The notes: generated from the sequence alone by a model not told the origin. A DNA stretch of 13,669 nt from Candidatus Nanoarchaeia archaeon (GCA_028704265.1 JAQVLH010000009.1:1088-14756), one strand, 5' to 3'. Counted from the first letter of the stretch, positions 1 to 6,346 are shown. Numbers and translations: made by a program.

Positions 1-10
1 AATGATTAAC

Positions 11-19
11 TTTTTAAAA
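11..19 (+). promoter_or_regulatory. Candidate TATA box for tRNA-His
   Basis: TTTTTAAAA lies about 35 nt before the first tRNA base. An archaeal TATA box normally sits about 26 nt before the start of transcription, so this would give a short leader of roughly 9 nt removed by RNase P. The surrounding DNA is so AT-rich that the call rests on spacing only; a second AT run at 34-45 is too close to the tRNA. Confidence 0.3.
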
Positions 20-49
20 CCAAAATCTCCCATTATATAATATAACATT

Positions 50-124
50 GTTCCGAGTAGTCCAACTTGGTTAGGATAGCAGGTTGTGGCCCTGCTGATC
101 CGGATTCAAATTCCGGCTCGGAAC
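50..124 (+). tRNA. tRNA-His (anticodon GTG)
   Basis: A complete cloverleaf folds by eye. The acceptor stem is TTCCGAG (51-57) with CTCGGAA (117-123). The D stem is GTCC (60-63) with GGAT (74-77). The anticodon stem is GCAGG (79-83) with CCTGC (91-95) around loop TTGTGGC, anticodon GTG at 86-88. The T stem is CCGGA (100-104) with TCCGG (112-116) around TTCAAAT. G at 50 and C at 124 are the G-1:C73 pair diagnostic of tRNA-His, so G-1 is encoded here. CCA is not encoded (C C T A follows). The 3' end, from the T loop onward, is repeated exactly at 2346-2363, so the gene also appears to serve as an integration target while remaining intact. Confidence 0.96.
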
Positions 125-125
125 C
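108..125 (+). repeat. Putative attachment site 1: 18-bp tRNA-His 3' end direct repeat
   Basis: AAATTCCGGCTCGGAACC covers the end of the T loop, the 3' strand of the T stem, the 3' strand of the acceptor stem, C73 and one more C. The identical 18 bp occur at 2346-2363 in the same orientation, with mismatches on both sides (C107 versus A2345, T126 versus A2364). Position at the 3' half of a tRNA gene and this length are typical of att sites used by tyrosine recombinases. This copy completes the functional tRNA. Confidence 0.75.
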
Positions 126-197
126 TACTTTTTTATTAAAATTCCTGAACTAATAAATAACAATAATAATAAATATTACTCAATAATAAACTAATAT

Positions 198-1136
198 ATG
201 GCAGAAGATGAAACTAAGCAAAGAAAACTTCTTGAAAAGATTGTAAAAGAAATTTTGAAAGTTACAGAAATTAAAAATATAAAGATTTTAAATGAAGGAT
301 ATTCAAATGATGTGTATGAAGTAAAAACAGAAAAAGGAGATTTTATATTAAGGATAAAACCAAAAAATAATAAAGAGACTTTTGAAAAAACAGTAAATGC
401 AATGAGATTTGTAGAAAATGAAATTCCTAACAAGATAATTAAACTTAGTGAAGATAAAAAAATTATGATTACAGATAAAATAGAAGGAAATTCTTTGCAA
501 TCTCAATTAGATAATTTGACTAATGATGAAATATTTTCAATACTTAAAAAAGCATTCCAATCTTCAATTATGATGTCTAATAAAAAAGTTGTCAAAGGAT
601 TTGGTTATTTGAATGAAAACTTACAAGGATGGGCCAATAGTGCAATGGAAGAGGTTTTTTTTAGTTTATCAGAATGTTTGCATTCGGTTGTTTCAAAAAA
701 ATATATTGATATTGAAATTACAAAAAAAATAGGCAATTTATTTTATAACAATATAGAGCTTTTTTTGAATGTTGAGCCAAGATTTGTTTATTGCGACCTA
801 CACTTCGGAAATATAATAATTGAAAATAAGAAATTCAAATCTGTTATTGATTTTGAATCCTGCTACTCAGGAGACCCTGTGAGAATGTTTCAATCATTAT
901 TTGAAATTGGATATAATACTAAATACATAAATATAATAATAAAAGCTATGAGCTTGAATGATAAAGAAAAAATTAAATTTAGATTATATATGATTTTAGA
1001 AATACTTAATACATTAAAAATTTACTGTGATGAATTTTTAGGTAAAGGTATTGATTCAAAAAGATTTAATGAAAAAAATATGAAATATGACAAAGAACTT
1101 TTGATAAAATTATTAAATAATAATATAAAATTTTAA
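198..1136 (+). CDS. APH-fold small-molecule kinase (phosphotransferase), tandem copy 1
   Basis: A 312-aa cytoplasmic protein of the aminoglycoside phosphotransferase/choline kinase-like family. The N-lobe glycine-containing strand and following strands lie at about 31-53 (LNEGYSNDVYEV...FILRI). The catalytic loop is YCDLHFGN, with the presumed base D200 and metal-binding N205, and the second metal motif is IDFE with D218, followed by SGDP at 224-227. The usual His before the catalytic Asp (HGD) is Tyr-Cys here. A GFGYLNENLQGW segment at 134-145 resembles the GFG...G-W region of APH-type antibiotic and metabolite kinases. It is a close paralogue of the gene at 1241-2209, including upstream DNA. 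It starts 73 nt after the tRNA; an AT-rich TATA-like stretch lies at 169-177. The substrate is unknown: antibiotic, sugar or amino-alcohol are all possible. The family call is firm, the substrate open. Confidence 0.85.
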   Translation: MAEDETKQRKLLEKIVKEILKVTEIKNIKILNEGYSNDVYEVKTEKGDFILRIKPKNNKETFEKTVNAMRFVENEIPNKIIKLSEDKKIMITDKIEGNSLQSQLDNLTNDEIFSILKKAFQSSIMMSNKKVVKGFGYLNENLQGWANSAMEEVFFSLSECLHSVVSKKYIDIEITKKIGNLFYNNIELFLNVEPRFVYCDLHFGNIIIENKKFKSVIDFESCYSGDPVRMFQSLFEIGYNTKYINIIIKAMSLNDKEKIKFRLYMILEILNTLKIYCDEFLGKGIDSKRFNEKNMKYDKELLIKLLNNNIKF

Positions 1137-1147
1137 ATTATCAGGAA

Positions 1148-1165
1148 AAATTTTATCTCAAAACT
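1148..1165 (+). repeat. Possible degenerate third attachment site between the tandem kinases
   Basis: AAATTTTATCTCAAAACT aligns without gaps to the 18-bp core AAATTCCGGCTCGGAACC at 11 of 18 positions. All seven differences replace G or C by A or T, and six are transitions. The left flank (AGGAA versus AAGAA) and a TTTATTAA-like right flank also resemble the intact copy at 2346-2363. In such AT-rich DNA this could be chance, so the call is tentative. Confidence 0.25.
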
Positions 1166-1173
1166 TTATATTT
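1165..1173 (+). promoter_or_regulatory. Candidate TATA box upstream of kinase copy 2
   Basis: TTTATATTT preceded by AAAAC resembles an archaeal BRE plus TATA element. It would start transcription near 1195, leaving a leader of about 45 nt before the ATG at 1241. A weaker ATAAATAAT at 1212-1220, 25 nt before the ATG, would suit a leaderless message. The region downstream of this box (1180-1217) is shared with the DNA upstream of copy 1. Confidence 0.35.
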
Positions 1174-1240
1174 ATTAAATTTTATTAAAATAATAAAAAA
1201 TAACAATAATAATAAATAATAACAACTAATACAGTAATAT

Positions 1241-2209
1241 ATGCCAAAAGATGAAAAAATTGAAAAAAAGAGCCTTGAAGATATTGTAAAAAAAATACTT
1301 AACATTGAAAAAATTATAAGTATTACTGCCTTAACTGAAGGTCGTGCAAATGATATTTATGAAGTGAAAACTGAAAATGGAGATTTTATCTTAAGACTAA
1401 TGCCAGAAAACAAGAACGAGACTTTTGAAAAAACAGCAAATGCAATGAGATTTGTAGAAAATGAAATTTATAACAAGATAATTAAACTTAGTGAAGATAA
1501 AAAAATTCTGATTTTAGACAAAATAGAAGGAAATTCTTTACAATCAATATTAAATAAAATGAATGAAAAAACTTTGCCAAAAGAGGAAATATTGTCTGAA
1601 AACGATATACATCTAATACTTAGTGAGGCATTCCAGTCTTCAAGAATGATGTCTACTAAAAAAGTTCCCAAAGGATTTGGTCACATAAATGAAAACTTAC
1701 AAGGATGGGCCAATAGTGCAATGGAAGAGGTTTTTCGTGGTTTAACATCATGTTTTTCTTTGATAATTTCAAAAAAATATATTGATATTGAAACTACCAA
1801 AAAAATAGGCAATTTATTTTATAACAATATAGAGCTTTTTTTGAATGTTGAGCCAAGATTTGTTTATTGCGACCTAAATTTTGGAAATATAATAGTTGAA
1901 AACAAGAAATTCAAATCATTAATTGATTTTGATTTCTGCATTTCGGGAGACCCAGTTAGAATGTTTGAAATAGTTTTTAAATATACTAATGAAAAATATA
2001 AAAATGTATTAATTAAAGCCATGAAATTGAATGCTAAAGAAAAAGTTAAATTAAGATTATATATAATATTATCCACTCTTAATACATTAAAAATTTACTG
2101 TAGTGAATATTTAGGTAAAAATATTGATTCTAAAATATTTAATGAAGAAAATATGAGATATAACAAAAAATTTTTAATGGATTTATTAAATAATAAGATA
2201 GAATTTTAA
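1241..2209 (+). CDS. APH-fold small-molecule kinase (phosphotransferase), tandem copy 2
   Basis: A 322-aa paralogue of the preceding gene. The conserved elements are in the same order: N-lobe strands at 31-53, KGFGHINENLQGW at 144-156, catalytic loop YCDLNFGN with D211 and N216, metal motif IDFD with D229, and SGDP at 235-238. Compared with copy 1 it carries about ten extra residues at 107-118 and replaces the His of the catalytic loop by Asn. The two genes share a 78-nt perfectly identical stretch (1799-1876 and 723-800) and a 20-bp identical upstream block (1198-1217 and 155-174), so the duplication included the 5' flank. Both copies keep the catalytic Asp and metal ligands and look active. 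The substrate is unknown. A 12-bp perfect inverted repeat with a T run follows the stop codon. Confidence 0.85.
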   Translation: MPKDEKIEKKSLEDIVKKILNIEKIISITALTEGRANDIYEVKTENGDFILRLMPENKNETFEKTANAMRFVENEIYNKIIKLSEDKKILILDKIEGNSLQSILNKMNEKTLPKEEILSENDIHLILSEAFQSSRMMSTKKVPKGFGHINENLQGWANSAMEEVFRGLTSCFSLIISKKYIDIETTKKIGNLFYNNIELFLNVEPRFVYCDLNFGNIIVENKKFKSLIDFDFCISGDPVRMFEIVFKYTNEKYKNVLIKAMKLNAKEKVKLRLYIILSTLNTLKIYCSEYLGKNIDSKIFNEENMRYNKKFLMDLLNNKIEF

Positions 2210-2212
2210 AAC

Positions 2213-2260
2213 AAAAATTAAATTAATTAAAAATATATTAAATTATAAATTTAATTTTTT
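2213..2260 (+). terminator. Likely terminator hairpin after kinase copy 2
   Basis: AAAAATTAAATT (2213-2224) and AATTTAATTTTT (2248-2259) form a perfect 12-bp inverted repeat starting three bases after the stop codon and ending in a six-T run. The stem is all A-T, so stability is low; the T run itself may be the archaeal termination signal. The rest of 2261-2345 shows no gene. Confidence 0.45.
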
Positions 2261-2345
2261 ATTCTAATAAATAAGGTTAGATTTATTAATCATCTTTTGC
2301 TTAAGATTATCATTCACTAAAGGGTAGAAATTTGAATAATAAGAA

Positions 2346-2363
2346 AAATTCCGGCTCGGAACC
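2346..2363 (+). repeat. Putative attachment site 2: isolated copy of the tRNA-His 3' end
   Basis: AAATTCCGGCTCGGAACC is identical to 108-125 of the tRNA-His gene, but no tRNA body precedes it: the sequence upstream (TTTGAATAATAAG) cannot form the rest of a cloverleaf. It stands out as a GC-rich island in AT-rich intergenic DNA, 28 bp from the convergent kinase gene at 2392. It marks the distal end of the putative island. Confidence 0.75.
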
Positions 2364-2391
2364 ATTTTATTAATTTTTTAAAAAAAACTAA

Positions 2392-3387
2392 TTATATGCA
2401 TTTAATCAATTCTTGCACAATTGTTTCATTATTTGCATAAAACCATAATGCAGTTTCAAACCTTAATTTTAATTTTTCAAAATTTGTTTTGCTTGGCTCA
2501 TTTTTAAACAGCCAATATTCATAATTAAAATCCTCTAAGCAGCCCATAATAGCCAATGCGGGTATTGCTTTTATTTCAGTTTGCGTTAATTTTCTGATTT
2601 TTGAATATTCTTTAATGAAAATCTTTGCCAAATTCAAATCCAATTTATTTTTATCATTTTTATTAAAACAATAAAATGAAAATAAAGTGGCAATATCCTT
2701 AGCTAAAGGCTCATTGAAAAAACTTACATTGTCAAAATCAATAACTCCTATTAATTTATTTTTTTTAAAAACGACATTTTCAGGATTTATATCCCTGTGT
2801 ATTGGGTAAGTTTCTAATTTAGGATATTTTAAGTTCTTGACAATATCCATTAATTTTTTTGCATTTAGGTAATAATATTTTGAGAATTCATTTTTTTCTT
2901 TTAGAGATTCATTTATTTGCTCCAAGGATTCATTTATAACCCCCTTAATGTTGAAATTTTTATTGTTCATAATATTTTTTAAATCAGATTTTTCAATGAT
3001 TAAATGAAGATTTGAAAGCATTATGGCAATTTCTTTTAATTGCTTTTCAGAAAAAGAATTCTTAACTATTGTTCCTTCAATAAACTGATAAATCCAAAAT
3101 AATTGATTGCCTTTAATTTGGTATAATAAATTAGTTTTTGAAATTAATTGATATGGAATTTTATAATTAAATCCTTTTTTTAGCAAATAATTAAGATATT
3201 TGAATTCGGATTTAATATTATTAATGGATTTTTCTTCATTAACTGCGCGAAGAACAAATTTTCCTTTATTGGTTATAATTAACCAATTATTATTGACAAC
3301 TCCTTGCCCAAATTTTTTGAATTTAATTATATCACCAATATTATAATTTGAGCATATTTCTTTAATTTCAGAATTCTTTAAAGTCAT
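2392..3387 (-). CDS. APH-fold kinase, homoserine kinase type II / COG2334-like
   Basis: A 331-aa cytoplasmic phosphotransferase of the APH fold, only distantly related to the tandem pair upstream. The N-lobe motif FGQGVVNNNWLI (26-37) followed by GKFVLRAVN (42-50) matches the 'G..N.NY.v.t..g.yvLR' pattern of ThrB2/SrkA-type kinases. The catalytic loop is IHRDINPEN with D199 and N204, and the metal motif IDFD has D217. Unlike the tandem pair it keeps the His before the catalytic region. No threonine-pathway gene is nearby, so homoserine is not a safe substrate call; a sugar, amino alcohol or protein Ser/Thr (SrkA-like) is possible. The gene lies outside the tRNA-bounded island and is transcribed towards it, with a TATA-like box 29 nt before the start codon. 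Confidence 0.8.
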   Translation of the reverse strand: MTLKNSEIKEICSNYNIGDIIKFKKFGQGVVNNNWLIITNKGKFVLRAVNEEKSINNIKSEFKYLNYLLKKGFNYKIPYQLISKTNLLYQIKGNQLFWIYQFIEGTIVKNSFSEKQLKEIAIMLSNLHLIIEKSDLKNIMNNKNFNIKGVINESLEQINESLKEKNEFSKYYYLNAKKLMDIVKNLKYPKLETYPIHRDINPENVVFKKNKLIGVIDFDNVSFFNEPLAKDIATLFSFYCFNKNDKNKLDLNLAKIFIKEYSKIRKLTQTEIKAIPALAIMGCLEDFNYEYWLFKNEPSKTNFEKLKLRFETALWFYANNETIVQELIKCI

Positions 3388-3411
3388 GTTTAATTAAGAT
3401 TAATTAAAGAT

Positions 3412-3421
3412 TTTTTATAAA
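3412..3421 (-). promoter_or_regulatory. TATA box for the minus-strand kinase in a shared divergent promoter
   Basis: Read on the minus strand the sequence is TTTATAAAAA, centred about 29 nt before the start codon at 3387, the spacing expected for a leaderless archaeal message. The divergent gene at 3455 probably uses TATAAATATA (3416-3425) or TTAAAAAAT (3427-3435), so the two promoters overlap in a 67-bp gap. Confidence 0.5.
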
Positions 3422-3454
3422 TATACTTAAAAAATATCACTATATTATAATTAT

Positions 3455-3964
3455 ATGAAAAAATTATTATTTTTCTTGATTGCTTTATTTTTAATTAATA
3501 TTTCATTTAGCGTTGATTGTCCAAGAGGATTAGTAAATGATTCTTATCCTGGAGTTTGCGGATTATATGAAGATTCCAATAATGATAATTTATGTGATTT
3601 AAGCCAGGATTTGCAGACATTGGCGCAAAATGGCGAATTATCCCAAGATATTTCAATTATTGATTCAGTTTTAAATATTAAATGGCTATTGCCAATTTTG
3701 ACTTTAGTATTAAGCATTGCTTTTCCTTTTATTTTAAAATTATTTATTAAAAAAATTAATTTGATTAACTTAATTACTGATTTATTAATGATTATTTTAA
3801 GCATGATATTATTCATTACAAGCATAATGAAATGGTTCTTTTTTCCTGGAGTGCTTGCAAGCATTATTCATGACTACTCAGGTATGATTCTTTCAGGATT
3901 AGTTTTAAGCCACATAGTATTGCATTGGAATTGGCTTAAAGTTATGATTTTTGGCAAAAAATAA
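3455..3964 (+). CDS. Exported/membrane protein: Cys/Asp-rich motif plus DUF4405-like membrane domain
   Basis: A 169-aa protein. Residues 1-19 form a signal peptide or anchor. Residues 22-50 carry C-P-x-G-x-x-N-D-x-Y-P-G-x-C-G-x-Y-x-D, then D40-S-N-N-D-N-L-C47-D48, which looks like a Ca-binding DxNxD loop with cysteines C22, C35 and C47. Three hydrophobic helices follow at about 76-97, 103-129 and 141-156. The C-terminal part has HDYSG (H139) and HIVLHWNW (H153, H157), matching the histidine pattern of DUF4405/cytochrome b-like domains, where such histidines probably bind haem. The Cys-rich head would face outside. A role in redox or metal chemistry at the membrane is inference. It is transcribed divergently from the kinase at 2392 and has no clear operon partner. 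Confidence 0.72.
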   Translation: MKKLLFFLIALFLINISFSVDCPRGLVNDSYPGVCGLYEDSNNDNLCDLSQDLQTLAQNGELSQDISIIDSVLNIKWLLPILTLVLSIAFPFILKLFIKKINLINLITDLLMIILSMILFITSIMKWFFFPGVLASIIHDYSGMILSGLVLSHIVLHWNWLKVMIFGKK

Positions 3965-3967
3965 AAT

Positions 3968-4000
3968 TTTTATTAATTTTAATAAAAGAATAAGTTTTTT
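3968..4000 (+). terminator. Weak terminator candidate after the DUF4405-like gene
   Basis: TTTTATTA (3968-3975) and TAATAAAA (3980-3987) form an 8-bp all-AT hairpin with a 4-nt loop just after the stop codon, followed by a six-T run at 3995-4000. This is a plausible end of transcription but common by chance in DNA of this composition. Confidence 0.28.
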
Positions 4001-4031
4001 GAATTAAGTTTTTTATTGAATTATATTAATT

Positions 4032-4823
4032 ATGAGGCTTGAAAATTTAAAATCCGAAAAAGTTTTAGTTGATTTCTTGTCAAAAAAATGCAGCAAAATT
4101 TATTCTTATGAATTTGCATCAATGAATTATTCCAAGATTAATCATTATTTGAAGAGTATTCATTATTCAAAAAGCAATATTATACTCATGTTTAATTACC
4201 TTCTGGATAATAATATTGACAAGCTTGAATCAGGACTTATATTATCTTGCATAATAAATAATTCATTGGAATCCTGTTTTGAGTTTGAAAAAAATGATTT
4301 TAAATATTTAGGATACTGCTTAAATAATAAAAAAATTAAATTAGAAAAAAATAACGGGCCTTTTTTTGCATACCTTGCAAAAAATTCTGAAATTTTTATA
4401 AAAAATAATGATTGCTCAGATGTTGCTTTGGATGGCACAAATTTAGTTGTAGATATAAGAGAAAATTCGCATAATATAGGATTTAAAGCAAAGAATTCAG
4501 TTTTTTTTATAAGTAAATACACTGAAAATTATTTTAATATTAATAACACAAATGAGATTTATTATTTATTGCCAAAAAAAGCCCACACTAAAAGCAACGC
4601 GTTTGAATTGAAAGAAATTGCTAAAGACAACATTTACACTATTTATTATTCAAATAATAAATTAATTATTTATGATAAATATTCGGACAATTTTGAAATT
4701 AATTCTAAAAAAGGAAAGGAAATAATTGAAAAAAGCATTGATTATAAAAAAATAATAACAGAGCATCCTGAAATAAAAGGCATTGATTTAAATATAAATG
4801 AAAATGAAAAATTATTATTATAA
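4032..4823 (+). CDS. Unrecognised protein with a possible beta-helix-like middle region
   Basis: I do not recognise this 263-aa protein. It has no signal peptide or membrane helix and looks cytoplasmic. Residues 1-90 are mostly helical with several cysteines (C20, C73, C82, C96). Residues about 98-165 look strand-rich with a loose repeated pattern of a short beta strand ending at a turn (e.g. NSEIFIKNN, TNLVVDIRENS, HNIGFKAKNSVFFI), which is reminiscent of the GXGXG beta-helix of glutamate synthase/FwdC-like proteins, but the glycines are mostly missing, so this is only a suggestion. The C-terminal part (200-263) is charged with alternating strands. Composition matches its neighbours. It precedes the ABC exporter by 39 nt, but that operon has its own TATA box, so functional linkage is uncertain. 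Confidence 0.6.
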   Translation: MRLENLKSEKVLVDFLSKKCSKIYSYEFASMNYSKINHYLKSIHYSKSNIILMFNYLLDNNIDKLESGLILSCIINNSLESCFEFEKNDFKYLGYCLNNKKIKLEKNNGPFFAYLAKNSEIFIKNNDCSDVALDGTNLVVDIRENSHNIGFKAKNSVFFISKYTENYFNINNTNEIYYLLPKKAHTKSNAFELKEIAKDNIYTIYYSNNKLIIYDKYSDNFEINSKKGKEIIEKSIDYKKIITEHPEIKGIDLNINENEKLLL

Positions 4824-4833
4824 AAACAAAAAA

Positions 4834-4842
4834 TTATATATT
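4834..4842 (+). promoter_or_regulatory. TATA box for the ABC exporter operon
   Basis: TTATATATT is centred 25 nt before the ATG at 4863, fitting a leaderless archaeal message. No Shine-Dalgarno sequence precedes that ATG, in contrast to the internal gene at 5602, which fits a leaderless first gene and SD-led internal genes. Confidence 0.5.
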
Positions 4843-4862
4843 AACAAGAAAATAACTAAACT

Positions 4863-5609
4863 ATGTCATACTTTTTTGTAATGAAAAAAACCTTTGAGAG
4901 CAGAGTGTTTTATATTAAAGAAATGCTGATTTCGATGGTTCCTGTTATTTTTCAGATGTTTTTAGGATTATTTTTAGGAGTTTATCTTAATGGTGTCAAT
5001 CCTGCATTTTCTTCAGCAAATGAAATTATGGTTTATTATTTTTTTTCAAATGTTATCAATAATTTTCAAAGAAACAGCCCGGTTTATAAGGTTGAAAATG
5101 AAGTTATTAGCGGCAACATTAATATTCATTTAGTTAAACCTTATAATTTTATTTTTTATATTTTAGTGAAAGATATAGCAGTTAAGATTTGGAAATTGGC
5201 AGTGACAATGATTATAACTTTTTCTATTTTCGCCCTTTTTTATAATATAAATATTGGCATTGATTATTTTATCAGAGCATTTATTGCAGTTCCTTTGGCA
5301 GTTTTATTTATTAATCTTAATGTTTCAATTTTTTGCTATTTGTCTATGATTTTTGAAAAAATAAGAAGGGTTTCAAGCGTTTATGGCATGCTTAGCTTTT
5401 TTTTAGGAGGAGGATTGGTTTCAGTAAAATATTTTCCTGAGTTCATAAAATATTTGCCTCAGTATTTTTATTTTGGAGCCCCTTTAGATTTTATCATTAA
5501 TAGCACTTATTCATACTTACCTCTTTTTTTAATTTATACGGCAATTTTTATTTTTATTAATTTAGCACTTCATAAGATTGTAACCAGGAGGATTGAGACT
5601 AATGGATAA
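4863..5609 (+). CDS. ABC-2 type exporter permease 1 (COG4587-like)
   Basis: A 248-aa polytopic membrane protein, first gene of a three-gene exporter operon. About six hydrophobic segments are seen at 23-42, 52-66, 110-128, 136-162, 171-188 and 217-236. The segment EVISGNINIHLVKPYNF (79-95) matches the 'I-SG-L-KP' cytosolic loop typical of the COG4587/COG3694 permease pair that works with COG4586 (DrrA-like) ATPases. The last 8 nt overlap the next gene, so the two permeases are probably translated together and form a heterodimer. The substrate is unknown; related systems export lipids or hydrophobic compounds. The start is chosen because it follows the TATA box at the right distance; Met7 is an alternative. 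Confidence 0.85.
   Translation: MSYFFVMKKTFESRVFYIKEMLISMVPVIFQMFLGLFLGVYLNGVNPAFSSANEIMVYYFFSNVINNFQRNSPVYKVENEVISGNINIHLVKPYNFIFYILVKDIAVKIWKLAVTMIITFSIFALFYNINIGIDYFIRAFIAVPLAVLFINLNVSIFCYLSMIFEKIRRVSSVYGMLSFFLGGGLVSVKYFPEFIKYLPQYFYFGAPLDFIINSTYSYLPLFLIYTAIFIFINLALHKIVTRRIETNG
5586..5591 (+). promoter_or_regulatory. Shine-Dalgarno site that decides the start of permease 2
   Basis: AGGAGG ends 10 nt before the ATG at 5602 but only 1 nt before the upstream in-frame TTG at 5593. The ATG is therefore the real start. This is one of the few perfect SD sequences in the window and sits inside the end of the preceding gene. Confidence 0.75.
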
Positions 5610-6345
5610 TTATTTTATTCAGTATTTTAAAACCAATGTAAAAGGAATGGCTGAATTCAGGCTTAATTTCTTGTTTGACATGATTTCATTATTGGTTGTT
5701 AATTCTGCATTTTATGGTTCAGTGCTTTACTTGGCATACACTAATAATGGTTTTGGTGATTATTCGTTTAAAGATATTACTTTAGGATTAAGTATTATGC
5801 AATTAGGCTACATTTTAGGCATTGGTTTCTTTAAAGGAGTTTTTGACATGCAGGAAAATATTATTTCAGGAACTTTTGATTCTTTACTTATAAGACCTAT
5901 TAATTCATTTGCTCACATGCTTTTTAGCAGGATTGATTTTAAAGTTATTGGAGAATTTCCTCCATTAATTATTCTTTTGTTTATTTTAAATGATATATCT
6001 TTATTGCCTTTTGTTTTATTTTTCGGAATATGCTCTGCTGTGATATTTAATCTATCAACCTGCCTGGTTAATTGCATTCCTTTTTTTATTGAAATGAATA
6101 ACGACATTGAATCATTTGATATTACAGCAAATTTCAGCAACTATCCTCCTAGCATTTTTAATGATTTTATGAAATTTTTAGGATTATTTATTTTTCCAGG
6201 CTTAATGATAAGTTTTGGTCCTGTAATGATACTTAAAGATAATAGTTTCGCGTTTGTTTATTTTGGTTTTATAGCAATATTAATAATTGCTTTCATAATA
6301 GTTTACAATTTAGGATTGAAAAAATATAGGAGCGCTGGATATTAA
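5602..6345 (+). CDS. ABC-2 type exporter permease 2 (COG3694-like)
   Basis: A 247-aa polytopic membrane protein, partner of permease 1. It repeats the same signature loop, NIISGTFDSLLIRPIN (86-101), and has about six hydrophobic segments. Start: an in-frame TTG at 5593 would give three more residues, but the AGGAGG at 5586-5591 is placed for the ATG at 5602, which overlaps the previous stop codon by 8 nt (ATGGATAA). The next gene, the ATPase, begins 1 nt after this stop codon, so the order is permease-permease-ATPase. Family assignment rests on the loop motif, length and operon structure. Confidence 0.85.
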   Translation: MDNYFIQYFKTNVKGMAEFRLNFLFDMISLLVVNSAFYGSVLYLAYTNNGFGDYSFKDITLGLSIMQLGYILGIGFFKGVFDMQENIISGTFDSLLIRPINSFAHMLFSRIDFKVIGEFPPLIILLFILNDISLLPFVLFFGICSAVIFNLSTCLVNCIPFFIEMNNDIESFDITANFSNYPPSIFNDFMKFLGLFIFPGLMISFGPVMILKDNSFAFVYFGFIAILIIAFIIVYNLGLKKYRSAGY

Positions 6346-6346
6346 T

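Larger units (their letters stand above)
108..2363. mobile_element. Putative tRNA-His-integrated two-gene island without integrase
   Basis: The interval is bounded by an exact 18-bp direct repeat of the tRNA-His 3' end (108-125 and 2346-2363), which marks a site-specific integration. Repeat to repeat it is 2,238 bp. It holds exactly two genes, tandem APH-fold kinases, both pointing away from the tRNA. No integrase, replication gene or toxin is visible, so it is either a decayed remnant, an element mobilised in trans by a recombinase elsewhere, or an older integration reduced to its cargo. The alternative, a partial tRNA duplication unrelated to integration, is less likely because the second copy starts in the T loop, stops at the tRNA end, and lies just after the last island gene. 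Confidence 0.6.

Noticed and set aside
151..190. AAT-rich stretch upstream of kinase copy 1 as a tandem repeat or CRISPR-like leader
   Set aside because: It is irregular A/T sequence with no spacer-repeat structure; its similarity to 1198-1217 is explained by duplication of the kinase unit. No CRISPR array is present in the window.
198..2209. Calling the tandem kinases aminoglycoside resistance genes
   Set aside because: The fold matches, but the family covers many substrates and nothing in the sequence identifies an antibiotic.
2261..2345. Short reading frames next to the distal att site as a remnant integrase
   Set aside because: Both strands give only peptides under about 25 residues, none with the H-x-x-R or GH...Y pattern of a tyrosine recombinase C-terminus.
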